Origin: Microstegium vimineum
Lineage: Eukaryota; Streptophyta; Magnoliopsida; Poales; Poaceae
Assembly: GCA_022036555.1 (NCBI GenBank)
Contig: CM039141.1
Location: 13,553,498-13,617,497, forward strand
Length of the DNA stretch: 64,000 nucleotides
Direction of reading: 5' to 3'
This document shows, one piece after another, positions 36,196 through 48,516 of this stretch (positions are counted from its first letter, which is position 1; each line of letters begins with the position of its first letter). The notes below the pieces were generated by a model. The model was given only the letters and a program-made list of their open reading frames with translations. It searched no databases and had not been told where the DNA came from. Position numbers and translations under genes: made by a program.

Positions 36196-39100
36196 GTGGT
36201 AGTGGTGTTGGTGATTTTGGTGGACTTCGTTTCACAGGTATCGATTGTTACAGACATTTTTTTTATGTCTATGACTATTCACTAGTACTAATTATGGTCG
36301 GCTGCAGGCGAGACGGACTTCACACATGCTACTCAGAACCGCGACCATAGGCAGCCGGAATCGCAGAGGAGAGCTTACGACCCGACGGACTGCTATGGCA
36401 CGCCACAGTACTTCTCTTCCTCGTACAGTGATACATCGTACGGTGGTGGTTATACCTACCCCGTTCCTGACATCAGCACGCAGCTGGCCACTAGATGGGT
36501 CTACGAATGGCAAGACCCGGATTTCTACAACATGTTAGTGCAAGAATGGGAGACCACAGCTCATTGGACGGGCCAATCATGGATAGACTACAAGGCTGGG
36601 CTCCAGTCACGTGGTATCGCTCTAATGTCCACCGCGGAGTATGAGGAGGGGTGCCGAAACGGGATCTTCCCTTATATTCAACGCCAGTGACCATGATGTT
36701 CGCATGTCTACGACACAAGGTATTTCCATGGACGATTTGTTGTTGCAACGGTGAACTACGTTATTTCCGTCGTGAATTTGTGGCTAGTGCATCACTATGA
36801 TATTTCGATGGGATGTCTATTTGTGTCACACTATTTTTCCATGAATTGTGTGTTCTATTTACATCATTATGTGCAAAGGTCATGCAAAAAAAATTGATTT
36901 TTTCAAGAAAAAAAAAGACCACCCGGCGGTTAGGACCGGTTACCGATCAAACCGGACGGTAACCGGCCCTAACCGACCGGTTACCGGTCCCAAACCGATT
37001 GAACTACGGGGTTTGAATTCAAAATCCAAACCGTCCGGTTTGGGACCGGTCCAAACCGCTGGCGAGTGGTTCCGGCCGGCGAACGGTTAGGGAAACCTGG
37101 TCGCCGCCCCTCCCGAACTCTACGTCAGACAGACGTCGCACGGGAGGGAAAAAAAAAGGCCAGGGTAGACGCGGGGAAAACCTGACCTGCGGACGGGCGG
37201 GCGACGAAAACCAGGGAAACCATCGTGTTCTTGCTGTACTAGTGTGGTTGACTGTTGTTGTAGCAGAACGTAACATCAGCTGGATGGCAACAACGCCACG
37301 ATCAGAGCCTAGCTAATAATTATTACACGCGGTGCACACTGGAAAATCAAATAGTGATGCAAACCGGCCTGACGTGCTGTAGTAGAGATTCTAGATTATT
37401 TGGAGCAACACGTCTCACTCGTACGGATACGTAGGCCGGTCAACGTTGCTGTTCTCCAATTCGCCAAAAAAAAACCTTGACGTTCTTCTTTCCAGTGTCG
37501 TGCGGTACGTGCTGGCGAGATTACTAAGGAAACTGGTAAAGATTAGGGGCATATATAATAAGCTTCTCATTGCTTGTCATACTTGATCGCTGATTTGTCT
37601 TCTTGTTTTTTTGTCCAAAGCCTGTATGTAATCTGCTCGTTGAATTTTACTAAATCCAGTCAAGAAAAACCGATGAGTTTTTATCCTTGTACGGATAATG
37701 CTTCAATTCGCCCGGTCAAAAGACAGCCAGCCTACTTTTCCGCTTATCAATGACGAGCACGCCTCCGCCGCCGGTCGGCAAGCAAAACGGCAAATCTTTT
37801 TCAGCCGCCGGAGGGGACGAGGACGACGGCCAAGCACAACGCCCAAACCGGTACCGTACTACGGCGGCGCGAGCACGGAAGAGCCGTACGGATGGCAAAG
37901 CTGAAGCCCGCACGGCGCCACGGCCCCACGTCACGCTCACGCGTGGGGGTGGGGCGGCCCATGAGCCCATCCCACGCGCCGGGGGGCCCGGTAGCGCAAC
38001 ACAAAAGACGAAAGCGGCCAAATCCTCCGTGACGAGCGGGCCCCGCGTCGACGCGGTGGCGCGCGCGACACGTCGTCCGCGACGGGGACCGGACGTCTGC
38101 CTGCCTCCCTCTTTTTACTTGTGGGGAGAGCCCTGGTGGCTTCTGGCCTGGGCCGGGTGGAGCCGTCACGTCGCGGAAAAAGGCGCGCGAGCCAGCGCGG
38201 GTGCCGTCGCCGTACAAGCTTGGGGATTCCGTACGGGGCGGCGTGTACGGGGGTCCGTCCACGGTCCACCACCCCCTCTCCTGGGCCCGCGGGCAGCGTG
38301 GCGTCACTGGCGCGGCCACGACGGGGGCATGTGCGCGCGCTACACCTCGCGTGGCCTCTGCTTTGCTGCCGCCTGGACGGTCGGACTCCGATCGATGTGC
38401 TGCTGGCCACGGACAGCCCACAGCGGCGCAGATTCACTGTGGTAGGTTCAGCTTCACCTGCTGGTAATGACCAGCTTACTGGCCAGCACTTACTGCTAAT
38501 TTTGTCTCCTGATGCAGCCATCCATTACGTGAGTACAGTACTGCCGATGAAGTTTCTCTATTATCCAAAACTAGCGCATTTCTTATCAAGTTAATAATGT
38601 TGGTCACATAGCATAGCAAACACTAAAAATAACACGATGGGTCGAGTTACTTGTAGGCACAGGCTGTTGCTATTACTTGGAACTTTGGAAGGGAGCGTGT
38701 GGCTTCAAACATTTACTAGTACCGTGAAATTTAGTCAAGCCGGCGTTACGATCGATAGCTTTCACCGGACGGGAACTAGTGTAGTATGCACTAGAGCTTG
38801 ATGAATGCTGGCCCGCATAAACCCTACTACCGGAAGAAAATCCTTCGGATCTTCCCATCCCACTTTGTTAAAACGTGAGGATTAACAACTAAAAGCTTGC
38901 AGCTCCTGTATCAACTCCAGATGTGCTGAAAGTACCTATCATTATTATTTTATAACAAGAAAAACCAGCGCCGTATAGCCCATAGCTATATCTATCATTA
39001 GTTATATATATATATGCACGTGAAAGATTTTCAAGATTGGTTTATACACTATTTTAAATTCTATTAGAGCTGCTTTTTTTTTTTGGCGAAAATTGGAGCT

Positions 39101-40762
39101 CCTAGCTGCAGCATGCCACATGAAGAGGATCGGAGGGTACGGGAAAACATGGCAAGTTGACTCACTCTATTGTAAATTATAACACGTTCTAATTTTTTTA
39201 AATAATATAATATAATATATATATATATATATATTATGTTTAGATATACAATGGAATATACTTTTTTAAAACTTTTAAGATACTTTATAATTTAAAATAA
39301 AGGGAGTGCTTGTTTTGATAAGTCCTCCACAAATTAGTGCTCTCTATCAATAAGAGCAATGGATGATAATCAATCCAAAGACAATACTGTTCGGCTGCGG
39401 TTGAACAACGCTACCCCAACAGTGCCCAGATGACATTGTCCACCCACAGCCTCTCGAAGAACTAGATGTATGCCCTCATGTGACGCCATTTAGCATTTTT
39501 AGGGGATAATTGGATTTGGAATTCAAGGACAACTTGGACCAACCAAGATAAACCAAGTCTATCATATTCGGAGGCACTATGTTTATAAAATTCTAAAATT
39601 CCCCATGCTATTTACATTGTAAACCATTCTATTAATATACGTTATGCACACACCTTTTGATATATAATTGGTACCGACTCATTGAAATTATCTATTTTCA
39701 TAAGGTACTTAAATATTTTTTGACAAACATTCATAGGTCTTTACATCTGTTCACCGTGTCATTAGGGCTACCACAGTTTCATGATTGCTTGGATGTATCA
39801 ACCAAAAGAATCTAAGAAAAAGGGCAAGTTGTAGAACATGGGTCATGGGCTCATGGCCAACCCATATGGCTAGTACCATTGTCTTCATCCCGAAATAATA
39901 TAACTATGATATATGTGTCAATTAAAATACTTCACATTTGACCATATTTCAGTGAATAATATTTATATTTATGACTAAATTAATTTATTACAAAAATACA
40001 TTTCATAATTAATTTAATAATGTTTATTTCATATTATAAATATTTATATTTTTCCTATAATTGTCAAATTTAATATACAAAACCATAACATTGTTTTATA
40101 ATTATATTCTTTTGGAAACGAAGGGCTATTTTTTTTACCCATTTTCATGGTTATGAAAGGACCACCATGGCGCCCACATGGCCCAAATGTATTTGCTTGG
40201 GGAAGCATAGCATTTAGTTGGGGGTTTCAGCATCAGGGGCAGACCTAAGTGCCTCTCCAGCTCAGCACAAGGCAGGTCGTTTGTACGTTTGTAAAAAAAA
40301 AAGTTGTTTTTTCTTTGTTTTCTCTCTTTTCAAGCAGATTTGCTACACAAAGGACAAAGAGTCAACAAGAAAAGGTTCCACGGCATTAAATATTCTAATA
40401 TAATTATTGTTAGACCACCGTTCTCCAAAAGTTGGCTGATAAAATAAGACGTATTAAGCTATTGTTATGAAGTACAGTAAGAACATATAGACAATCATTA
40501 ACTGACCCCCCCTATATTTAAGCTATTGTTATGTAAAAATAAACAATATTTTAAATAGCAGGCTACAATAAAATTATAGTGGCTAACTTCAGTCGTCTCT
40601 ATGGGCTAAACTAAAGTAAAGCTATTCGCTAATGCTATGATCCGCCTTTTAAACACCGAAAATGAGCTACTATTTTCATGATGAGTTTGTCTGAGATCAA
40701 ATTAAATAAAACAAAAATTACACGTAACCTTTACCTTTAATGGTACAGTTAATTGTCACGTA

Positions 40763-40909
40763 CTCCTTCCGATTATAAATATGTATGTTATTTTGGCTTT
40801 TTAGACATAATTTTTATCAAGTATCTAAACATAATATGTATATCTATGTGTATAATAAAAGCTCCATAACTATAGAAGACAAATAATTTACACTTTAGAA
40901 CAGAGGCAG
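40763..40909. mobile_element. Degenerate Stowaway-like MITE
   Basis: It starts CTCCTTCCGATTATAAATAT and ends with sequence whose reverse complement begins CTGCCTCTGTTCTAAAGTGT. TA dinucleotides flank both ends (40761-40762 and 40910-40911). The size of 147 bp and AT-rich interior suit a Stowaway MITE, though the inverted repeats are diverged. Confidence 0.6.
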
Positions 40910-41234
40910 TAGTAGCAGCTTTCACAATTTGCTTTGAAAATTATGTGTCATATTCACGACCTTATTATTGTGAACAACATTTTTATGCTTATAATAAATA
41001 GTTGGCTTAAAGCGACCTACAATATTTAATTATTGTTAAGAGCAACCATGTCAGGTTTGAATAATCACCCAACTAAGCCTAACATCATATCTAGAATCCC
41101 ATGCTCCCTACCGGCAATATCAGAATTAGAATTAAAAATACAGTCAAGTTAATCAGAGTAAAAAATTAAAATTCCAGTAAAATGACCAGCCTTTTCCATG
41201 GCACCTCACGCGCATCGATCTACAACCTTATCGC

Positions 41235-41375
41235 TTGGCTTTTTAGCCGGCTTAAATCCAGTCAGAACAGTGTTTTTCTCTCAAAAAAAATCAATCAACA
41301 GTGCATAATCCTACCAAAACAGTGCATAATCCTGTCAAACGAACATACCGCTAATCAGCCTAGCTTTATCGTTTA
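41235..41375. mobile_element. MITE-like fragment with GGCTGATTAG/CTTGGCTTTTTAGCC ends
   Basis: The words GCTTGGCTTTTTAGCCGGC, AGTCAGAACAGTGTTTTTCT and the right-hand CTAATCAGCC resemble a MITE I associate with grass promoters. An internal 21-base direct repeat around CAGTGCATAATCCT is present. No target duplication was identified. Confidence 0.4.
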
Positions 41376-41628
41376 GCCTCACGCGGTCATGCTCTTCATC
41401 CCCATCTGCATCTCTCTCTCTGCCCACACCATGTGTGGCCAGATTCCCCTAAATAGGTGTTTTCTCTACTGCATCACAGCATCAGTCCCCTCTTTCCCTT
41501 CCCTCTCCTCAGTCCCTATCCGCTGCTGCTAACAGCAGAAGCTGCGGCACCGGCACGGAGGTGCGCTCTCCCCGGCGGTAGTTTTGGGAGCTGCAGGGGG
41601 AAGAAGCGAGCTAGAGCTGCAAGCAAGA

Positions 41629-44486
41629 ATGATAGGCGCCAACACCAACGCCGCCGTCTGCCCGTGCCCGGAGTACGCGGAGGTCGACCCCACCGGCCGG
41701 TACGGACGGGTATGGAATCGCCGCTACCGCTGGAGCTCCTCCTATCACCGTTTTTTTTTTTGATCCGTCTGCTCACCAATCCGCTGATCCGTTTTCCCGC
41801 ACCTTTCCTCTTTGTTTATCGCAGTTCAGCGACGTTCTTGGCAAGGGCGCGTCCAAGACTGTGTAAGATCCGGCGCTGTTCTCGCCATACTGCGTGCTTT
41901 CATTTCGCCTGCCCACCGAGTCCTTCCCTGATCCGAGGTGCGCGTGCGGGGATTGCGTGCAGGTACAGGGCGTTCGACGAATACCAGGGGATGGAGGTGG
42001 CGTGGAACCAGGTGAAGCTGCACGACTTCTTGCAGAGCCCCGAGGACCTGGAGCGGCTCTACTGCGAGATCCACCTCCTCAAGACGCTCAAGCACCGCAA
42101 CATCATGAAGTTCTACACCTCCTGGGTCGACGTCTCCCGCCGGAACATCAACTTCATCACCGAGATGTTCACCTCCGGCACCCTCCGCCAGTAAGCGACC
42201 AACCCGCTCCTGTAGCTCCTAAAAGTTGTTGCTCCCCTTTTCATGTCCGGTTGCAGAGAGTCACCTTTTTTTTCCTCGCCAGTCGCAAAAGTTTATTTTT
42301 ATTTTTATTATCCTCCCTCCTCTCTCGATCTCTCTCTCTGGGCTTGATTGCTTCTTGGACTGATTGATTGTGGTTACGCGTCTGGTGGTGATTTAGGTAC
42401 AGGCAGAGGCACCAGAGGGTGAACATATGGGCGGTGAAGCACTGGTGCCGGCAAATCCTCAGCGGCCTGCTGTATCTGCACAGCCACAATCCGCCCATCA
42501 TCCACCGGGACCTCAAGTGTGACAACATCTTCGTGAACGGCAACCAGGGCGAGGTCAAGATTGGCGACCTCGGCCTCGCGGCCATCCTCCGCAAGTCCCA
42601 CGCCGTCCATTGCGTGGGTAAGCCATCTGATTAGCTCATTAGCCCGAAATTCTGTTGTCTGATCACAACTGGTAATAGCTATATGCGGTAATTTGATGGG
42701 GGCTAGATGTGTTGGATTGGTTGGACAGGTACACCGGAGTTCATGGCACCGGAGGTGTATGAGGAGGAGTACAACGAGCTGGTGGACATCTACTCGTTTG
42801 GGATGTGTGTGCTGGAGATGGTCACGTTTGAGTACCCGTACAGTGAGTGTACACACCCGGTGCAGATATACAAGAAAGTGATCTCTGTAAGAAGATCCCT
42901 GATCCCTATAAGCCATTCCGCAGCAACTGTGACTCTGGTGTGCAGTTTGAAATGTTTTTCCTGATTTCAGCTAGCTGTTTGAATTGGTAGGGTACTAAGC
43001 CAGAAGCTCTGTACAAGGTAAAAGATCCAATGGTGAGGCGCTTTGTCGAGAAGTGCCTAGCAACGGCATCTCAGAGACTGTCGGCGCGAGAGAACTGCTT
43101 GAGGATCCCTTCCTACAGGGTGATGACGTGGCTGTTTCTTTGGATGGTGGAGATTATCATGTACCGTCCAATTATATACGGCAGCCTTCATATTTAGGGC
43201 ATACCTATAGCAATGGCTCCATGATGAGTAATGGATTCTCGGAAAGCATTAATGAAGATGCTCTTAGTGAAGACTGCGAGGATGATGATATGAAAGGCCA
43301 GGAGGGCATTGACCTGTTCAACGAGAATGAAGATGAGCCTCTTGGCAATGTGGATATAACAATCAAAGGGAGAAAGAGTGAGGATGGAGGCATATTCCTC
43401 AGATTGCGGATTTCTGATAATGATGGTATGCACAATTTGTAATAATGCATAAAGTTCTGAAGTTTTAGTTCATATATGAAAATTCGATTTTGGTATTAGT
43501 GAAAGCTAATTTTCCATATTCCAGGACGGGTACGCAACATCTATTTTCCTTTCGATGTTGAGGCTGATACTGCACTAAGCGTTGCAACTGAAATGGTAGC
43601 CGAGCTGGATATAACTGACCATGAAGTTACTCGAATTGCTGGCATGATTGATGGAGAGGTCAGTGCATTGGTGCCAGATTGGAGTCCTGGTCCAGGCATA
43701 GAGGATGATGCTCCTGACACTTCATACTGCCATAATTGTGGATCCAACGTTTCATCGTGTGGTTCACTTTACGCCTACATGTCATCAGGACGTCAAGGTT
43801 GCCAGTGTGCAGAGTTACATGGGCGGTTTGAGGAGATCACATTCCAAACCGACGGAGAGCAGTGTGATTTGCAGGAATCTGCAGGCAGCTCTGATGATGG
43901 TGGTGGCCAAACAGAGCATTATGTCAAAAGTAAGGAGTCCACTCATGTGAATGGCCTTGTACAGATGGGTAGAAGAGATCTTTCTAATCAGCTTTGCTTT
44001 AGTTCATTCCAAGAGCAATCATGTTCATCTAACCATTACGAGAATGACAGTAACCATCACACAAATGGGTTTGACATGAAGCATGAGGTAAAGATTGCCA
44101 AGTACAAAGCACGGAAAATGGCACACTTAAAGAGGGCTATCCATCCATCTCTTGACTTTGACAATGCTGGAGTAAATAGGATGAAGCCTTCACTGAACAA
44201 GCTGCAATCTTTCCATATTGGAAAGAACCACAGTTTCCGCGTACCAACCTGTGACCGAAGCCCGGGCAAAGTAAGTACAGATTATAATTCTGATATGAAC
44301 AGCCAAGTATGGCATAGCAGGCACCCCGATCCGGGAGCCCAAAGGGCCCGGCATTGTGAGGTCAATGCAGCTGGGAGCAACCCGGATTGTATGCTTACAG
44401 CGAGTCGCTACTATACCGGAGCTCAGTTGCCGCCAAATCTCCCGAGAACAAAATCTGTACCCCCCATGAGTGCTGTCGATGCCTGA
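41629..44486 (+). CDS. WNK: WNK (with-no-lysine) serine/threonine kinase, with an apparent frameshift
   Basis: Seven exons: 41629-41709, 41825-41862, 41963-42190, 42397-42617, 42729-42886, 42991-43425 and 43525-44486. WNK hallmarks are present. The glycine loop GKGASKTVY carries the catalytic Lys at residue 38 (beta-2), and the usual beta-3 Lys is Asn55 in [14 protein letters not shown] (152-156) and DLG (173-175) follow, then [20 protein letters not shown]. After the kinase come an OSR1_C-like PF2 domain ([39 protein letters not shown]) and a long Ser/Asn-rich tail. WNKs act in ion homeostasis, clock and flowering signalling. In exon 6 the frame reads ASQRLSARE to 43092, while the continuation [11 protein letters not shown] needs two bases (43093-43094) skipped. 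Read literally, a stop occurs at 43195 and the protein has about 310 residues. Either this allele is truncated or the assembly has an indel. Confidence 0.9.
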
Positions 44487-47400
44487 AATGCTCTTGCCCT
44501 GTAAATTTTATAGAGTGTACATCTGTTTTGGTTCTTTTTGTATCCATTATGAAACATAGTCGTTGAGCAGGAGACTGAATGTGACGATGTTGCATGTGGA
44601 TTAAGGCTGAGCTGTTTGTAAATTTCCATCTTGTGAATCCAGAGAGGTTAGGCTGTACAAGTGCAATCTACATCATTTGCCCCACTGGACAGCCTGTTTT
44701 ATCCTCCTTAATATACGCAAGTGCCTTTCTTTCAAAATCTTGGGATTTCAGAGATTCAAAGTTACTGCTACTTAATTAGGCAGAAACAAAGCCAGCGCCA
44801 GAACTGATCACATGATCAAAATCATGAGCTGGAGCTCTATCCTTGCTTTGGTACTAGATGTCACCTATGAAAGGGACACCCATCTCTCCTAGTTGCAGTT
44901 GAATACACATCAAATCTGCATCGAAGGTACAGACATGCCAGCCTATGCATTTGCATTGCTAATGCCAACTGCTGCATGGATGCTACACTAATCAATTGAC
45001 GCTTTCATGGTATGACACCATCCTGATCATTTGGCATTTGGCATTTGGCAACCCCACGTTCCTTTGATTCTTTCTCCGATGCCCCTTCTTTCATGTTAAA
45101 AATCAATTGTTCGCATGAGACGGAAAAAATGGGAATTATTCCAGTATTGACAGATATCTGAGCATCACTTACAGAAGCTGATTATATATTTTCATTTTAT
45201 CGCCATATACTTTCTTTGTCCAGCAAGGGATGGCCACCACATGCTGCATGATAATTCATTAATTCAGTTGTCTAAGATCGAGATCGCCACAGCCATTGGT
45301 CCACATCTTGGGACTTGGAGGCTTGCAACTTGCATGTATGGCGTGCCTGAGGCTGGATCAGGACAAAGGTGTCCATATATGGCCATAGATAATTTATGAG
45401 GAATTTAGGAAAACAGGTGGTCTTGTTTGGAGTTCAAGGAGATCTTTTCATCCTCTTCTTCTCTGTGTTTGCGACATTTTGACAGTGCCCAGGTCAGTTA
45501 CAGTTTATGTTTGGGTCATCAACAAGAGGAAGAAGCGAAGAACTGGTCGTTGTTGGATGTGAAAACCTATCTGAACTGGAAATGCTATTATCAAATCAAA
45601 GGAATTGTAACTAGTTATGAAACTATAACTAATAGTGTGTTTCCATTTGATATGGACAACTTTGTGGTCATGAAAAGCGGTGTTGTGAAGACGAGTCAAA
45701 AATGACAGTTTTAAGGAACTCCAAAAGCCAGGATAAAGTGTTTCAAAAAAATAAGTGCTCCTACATCTAATCAAGCAACCTTTTGAAGGCAGTGCGGTGC
45801 TTAGAGATATATATTCAGATAAGATAGGAATTGAAGTAGTCAAGCACCAAGTTAGGCTGAGGATGGTAGGAAGTGAAAGGTGCAGCACTGCCCTTTCCAA
45901 CAATTGTTGAATAATTCAGTCAGCCGATGGTCTTGTGCACGGTTCGCTTCCCCAAAATTGATTGGTTCAGAGGGGAAAAAGGGGACGGCTCTCCTGCCTG
46001 GCTGCTTTGTGTGAGGGGCATTGCCCGTTGCCCTGCTGCTTGATTCAGAAACTTCAGCAATAACTAGCCATACAAATATATTCACAAGAGAACAGATCGT
46101 TCAAATTTTTATGGTTATTGTCTCCCGATATGTGAATTCATAGTGGTTCAGTTATCCCCAGAAGGAAAATATGTGATTGGCATCTAACTAGAGTTCCTGC
46201 AAGCCGGAGCTGGTTGATTGTCTGAAAAGAAAAATAAAGCTACTACTACTAGAAGCATGATCTTGAAGAAAAAACACAAGTTTTTTAATTGCAGAATGAC
46301 AAACTGGTCTGGCTCCTCGGTGGCAAAAGCATGTGTAGGATAGGAGTAGGGCATGGAAAGGCTATGACCTTATCCAGAAATGTGGATGAGGAGGTTGCTC
46401 TCTTGAGAACCACCACACCACCAAGATTCCAAGAACCGGATTGTTAGATAGGGGTAGATCGCTAGAATAGAGAGATGCAGTAGAGTCTATAGTTTGCTAC
46501 CTACATCTGCATTGTCCCCAACCTAACCAAAGCATTCTTTCTCTTCTGATACGGCAAAAAGATACCATGCTTTGAGAGGATATGAAGGAAAAGCTCTTCA
46601 TGCCAGCCGATCGAGCTGCAGGTACAAAGTGCAGTGTATGTATCTTTCACGTTTTATTTTGTCACAAGAGACGAAATTTACACGAGTTTTTGGCTTACTG
46701 AATGTGTTGTGGTAGGCAAAGCTACGACCGCCGGAACTGATAAGGTACGAACGAGGCTGCTTTCTGCAAAGTTGCCTCGTCACTCATCACTTAATCATAA
46801 GTTTGAAGCAGCCTGCTTAGTGCTGACACGAGTGGCCGTAAACTTTGGACCAGCACATTGTGTATCGCAACGGTGACAGTTGACTCGGCCTCGTGATTCA
46901 TGATCTTGTGTTAGTGTTTGTTTATGCTCTTTGTGCACGTGCAGTGGTCCGGATCGGATTCGGTGTTTAAAGTTTGATGGTTCCGTAAGAACGGCCAAAG
47001 ATGGGCTAGCAACTAGCATGAAAAAAATCTTGTATCACTCAACAAATTAAATTGTCACTAGCTAGTCCATCAACTCATCATGCTCAATGGCTAAGATTAT
47101 AAGAGACGTAATCGATCATATGATGTCATAAATCTTTGATTTTGGTTTTCCAAATTTCTATCCTATCGACTGCTAAAGTTTTTTATCAATTAAAAATTTG
47201 TGCCCATTTTATATTTATTAACTCTCGTTTTGTATTTTTGTTAAAATGTAAGAATTTTAGGTCGCTGCACTCTACAATAACATAAATTGTTGTCTAAATT
47301 GACGTCATGTTACTCAAAATCACCGATAGAGCTTCAAATGAGATATATGATGGGGGCAATGGTGGTTAAGACTTATAAGAGAGTTATTTTGTGTATTTTT

Positions 47401-48265
47401 ATAGGGAATTGGTGGGTATTTTTGTATAAAACATACTAGAAGGAACCCGCGCATTACTACCCGAATCACGAATGATTTGGAATTAACCTAGACAACTTAT
47501 ATTTAGTTGCATGAAGTGGTAAACTATTATAAATACATTTTAGTGGATGTAGTATTATAAAGGTATATGGAAGGCTAGTGGGGTTTATTACAATTAAAGA
47601 CATATAGATATAGATATAGATATAGATATAGATATAGATATAGATATAGATATAGATAGATGAGTAGATGACCTAATGGTTATTATTAGCTAGTAATAAT
47701 GATTAGAGTCTAATAAATTAAAAGCCAGATGAATATGATCATTTTGAGAAATTTTAGGATTTATATGATTTTTCCTAGCACATCTCGTGAGTACTAACAC
47801 ATGTGTTTATTTAGACCCTCTAGTTGGAAATAGTAGAATTATTCAGTTGTTAGGTTCAGTTTTAAGTGGACAAATGTACAACACATATAGTTGTGAATTG
47901 TAAGGCGTTTTGTTTTTTTAGATATATTATTATTTGTACTATATATATCTCGATATAGTATATGTATAAATCCTTCTATATAGAAAAGTTTATGTATCTA
48001 AAAATATTCTTTTATCTCCTGTACATGAGCCGGCAACACTAAGGAGATCTTTGATATTCTTTTAATATTTTTTAGAAATATAGGATGACTAAGATTTTGG
48101 TATAAAAATATTCATGCGTAGAGTCCCGGAGAAATTATTTTTTATCTATTTTTTTAACATAGCACATATATTATTAGGTTGGGTTGATAAGTTGGGGAGA
48201 ATATGTTGTTAATCTTAGGTGAACTAAAATGGACAATGGTTTCTTGGGTTTATTCGCTTGATGCT
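44487..48265. other. 3' flank of WNK and intergenic region
   Basis: The first ~250 bases are probably WNK 3' UTR. No gene is recognised beyond. Near 47434-47463, ACTAGAAGGAACCCGCGCAT resembles a transposon terminus, and an (ATATAG)n tract follows. The DNA is AT-rich from 46980 to 48200. Confidence 0.5.
47602..47661. repeat. (ATATAG)n hexanucleotide repeat
   Basis: About ten units of ATATAG occur in tandem, ending in ATAGATAGATGAG. Confidence 0.95.
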
Positions 48266-48271
48266 GCTAGA

Positions 48272-48390
48272 TGGGCCGAGAACCCGAGACCAAGAGTCCC
48301 GACGTCGACGGGTCATTAGATTGGGCTTATACTAGGCTTCGCCGTGTGAATCGGCCTAATATCGGAAATCGTTAATGCGCCAGCAGCCCA
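48272..48390 (+). promoter_or_regulatory. Cluster of site II (TGGGCY) elements upstream of RPS13
   Basis: TGGGCC at 48272-48277, TGGGCT at 48322-48327 and the reverse AGCCCA at 48385-48390 lie within 250 bases of the start codon. TGGGCY boxes, bound by TCP factors, are typical of plant ribosomal-protein promoters. Their presence supports transcription of this intronless gene. Confidence 0.55.
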
Positions 48391-48450
48391 CCGCTACATA
48401 GAGAGCGGGTAAACCTGTTGGCATTTCCAGCCTTCTAGGTTACCGTCTGG

Positions 48451-48474
48451 CCGCCGCCGCCGCCGCCGCCGCCG
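48451..48474. repeat. (GCC)n in the 5' leader of RPS13
   Basis: About eight CCG/GCC units lie 43 bases upstream of the start codon, probably in the 5' UTR. Confidence 0.95.
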
Positions 48475-48516
48475 ACTTGTCACTCGCTCTCCCTCCTGCT
48501 CGCCGCAACCGCCACC

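Larger units (their letters stand above)
29452..36690 (+). pseudogene. hAT transposase gene (BED finger, DUF659, hAT C-terminal dimerisation), inactivated
   Basis: Exons by splice signals: 29452-30131, 30203-30459, 30538-30802 resuming at 34604-35020 after the LTR insertion, 35106-35310, 35383-35769, 35843-36236 and 36306-36690. Exon 1 has a BED-like finger (APGWRCNYRR..RLKQHL) whose second metal-binding Cys is Arg. DUF659 follows: CDSWTGLTRMNVINFLIYCN, HIVTDNGANFKRACQ, WTPCLAHTINLMLKDI. The later part holds WWEGLKYIIDSVAPIYRFLR and AAVLNPRLVYRYNP. The dimerisation domain reads SSGCERNWSTFALVHTK and RNRLSHKKLIKLVYVNYNLR. The tail has a Gly-rich GGT-repeat tract (36140-36230). Stops lie in exon 1 at about 29465, 29811, 30062, 30077 and 30119. 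Downstream exons are open, so only exon 1 and the insertion break the gene. Confidence 0.9.
28573..37099 (+). mobile_element. hAT-superfamily DNA transposon carrying a transposase gene, split by an LTR insertion
   Basis: The left end CAGGGTTTTTCAAACCGTTT and the reverse complement of the right end CAGGTTTCCCTAACCGTTCG are imperfect inverted repeats. Flanking octamers GTCCCCAC (28565-28572) and GTCGCCGC (37100-37107) agree at 6 of 8 positions, a plausible decayed hAT target duplication. Both termini carry dense GGTTACCG-type subterminal repeats. Between them lies a transposase gene with BED-like, DUF659 and hAT-dimerisation regions. Subtracting the 3796-bp nested element and one duplicated target leaves about 4.7 kb, normal for an autonomous hAT. 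A deleted sibling lies in opposite orientation just to the left. Confidence 0.92.
37108..41440. other. Long intergenic region between the hAT element and the WNK gene
   Basis: The segment 37690-38460 is GC-rich with several overlapping open frames on both strands but no recognised domain. From 38500 to 41400 the DNA is AT-rich, with TA repeats at 39208-39236 and one Stowaway-like MITE. No gene is supported. Confidence 0.5.

Noticed and set aside
37750..38594. Possible GC-rich gene with open frames on both strands
   Set aside because: No domain, no splice continuation and no codon consistency; better left as intergenic or promoter-like DNA.
39163..39310. Possible Stowaway MITE (CACTCTATTGTAAATTATA...AATAAAGGGAGTG)
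   Set aside because: The ends are only loosely inverted and no flanking TA pair was found.
47602..47661. CRISPR-like array
   Set aside because: It is a simple hexanucleotide repeat without spacers in a plant nuclear genome.
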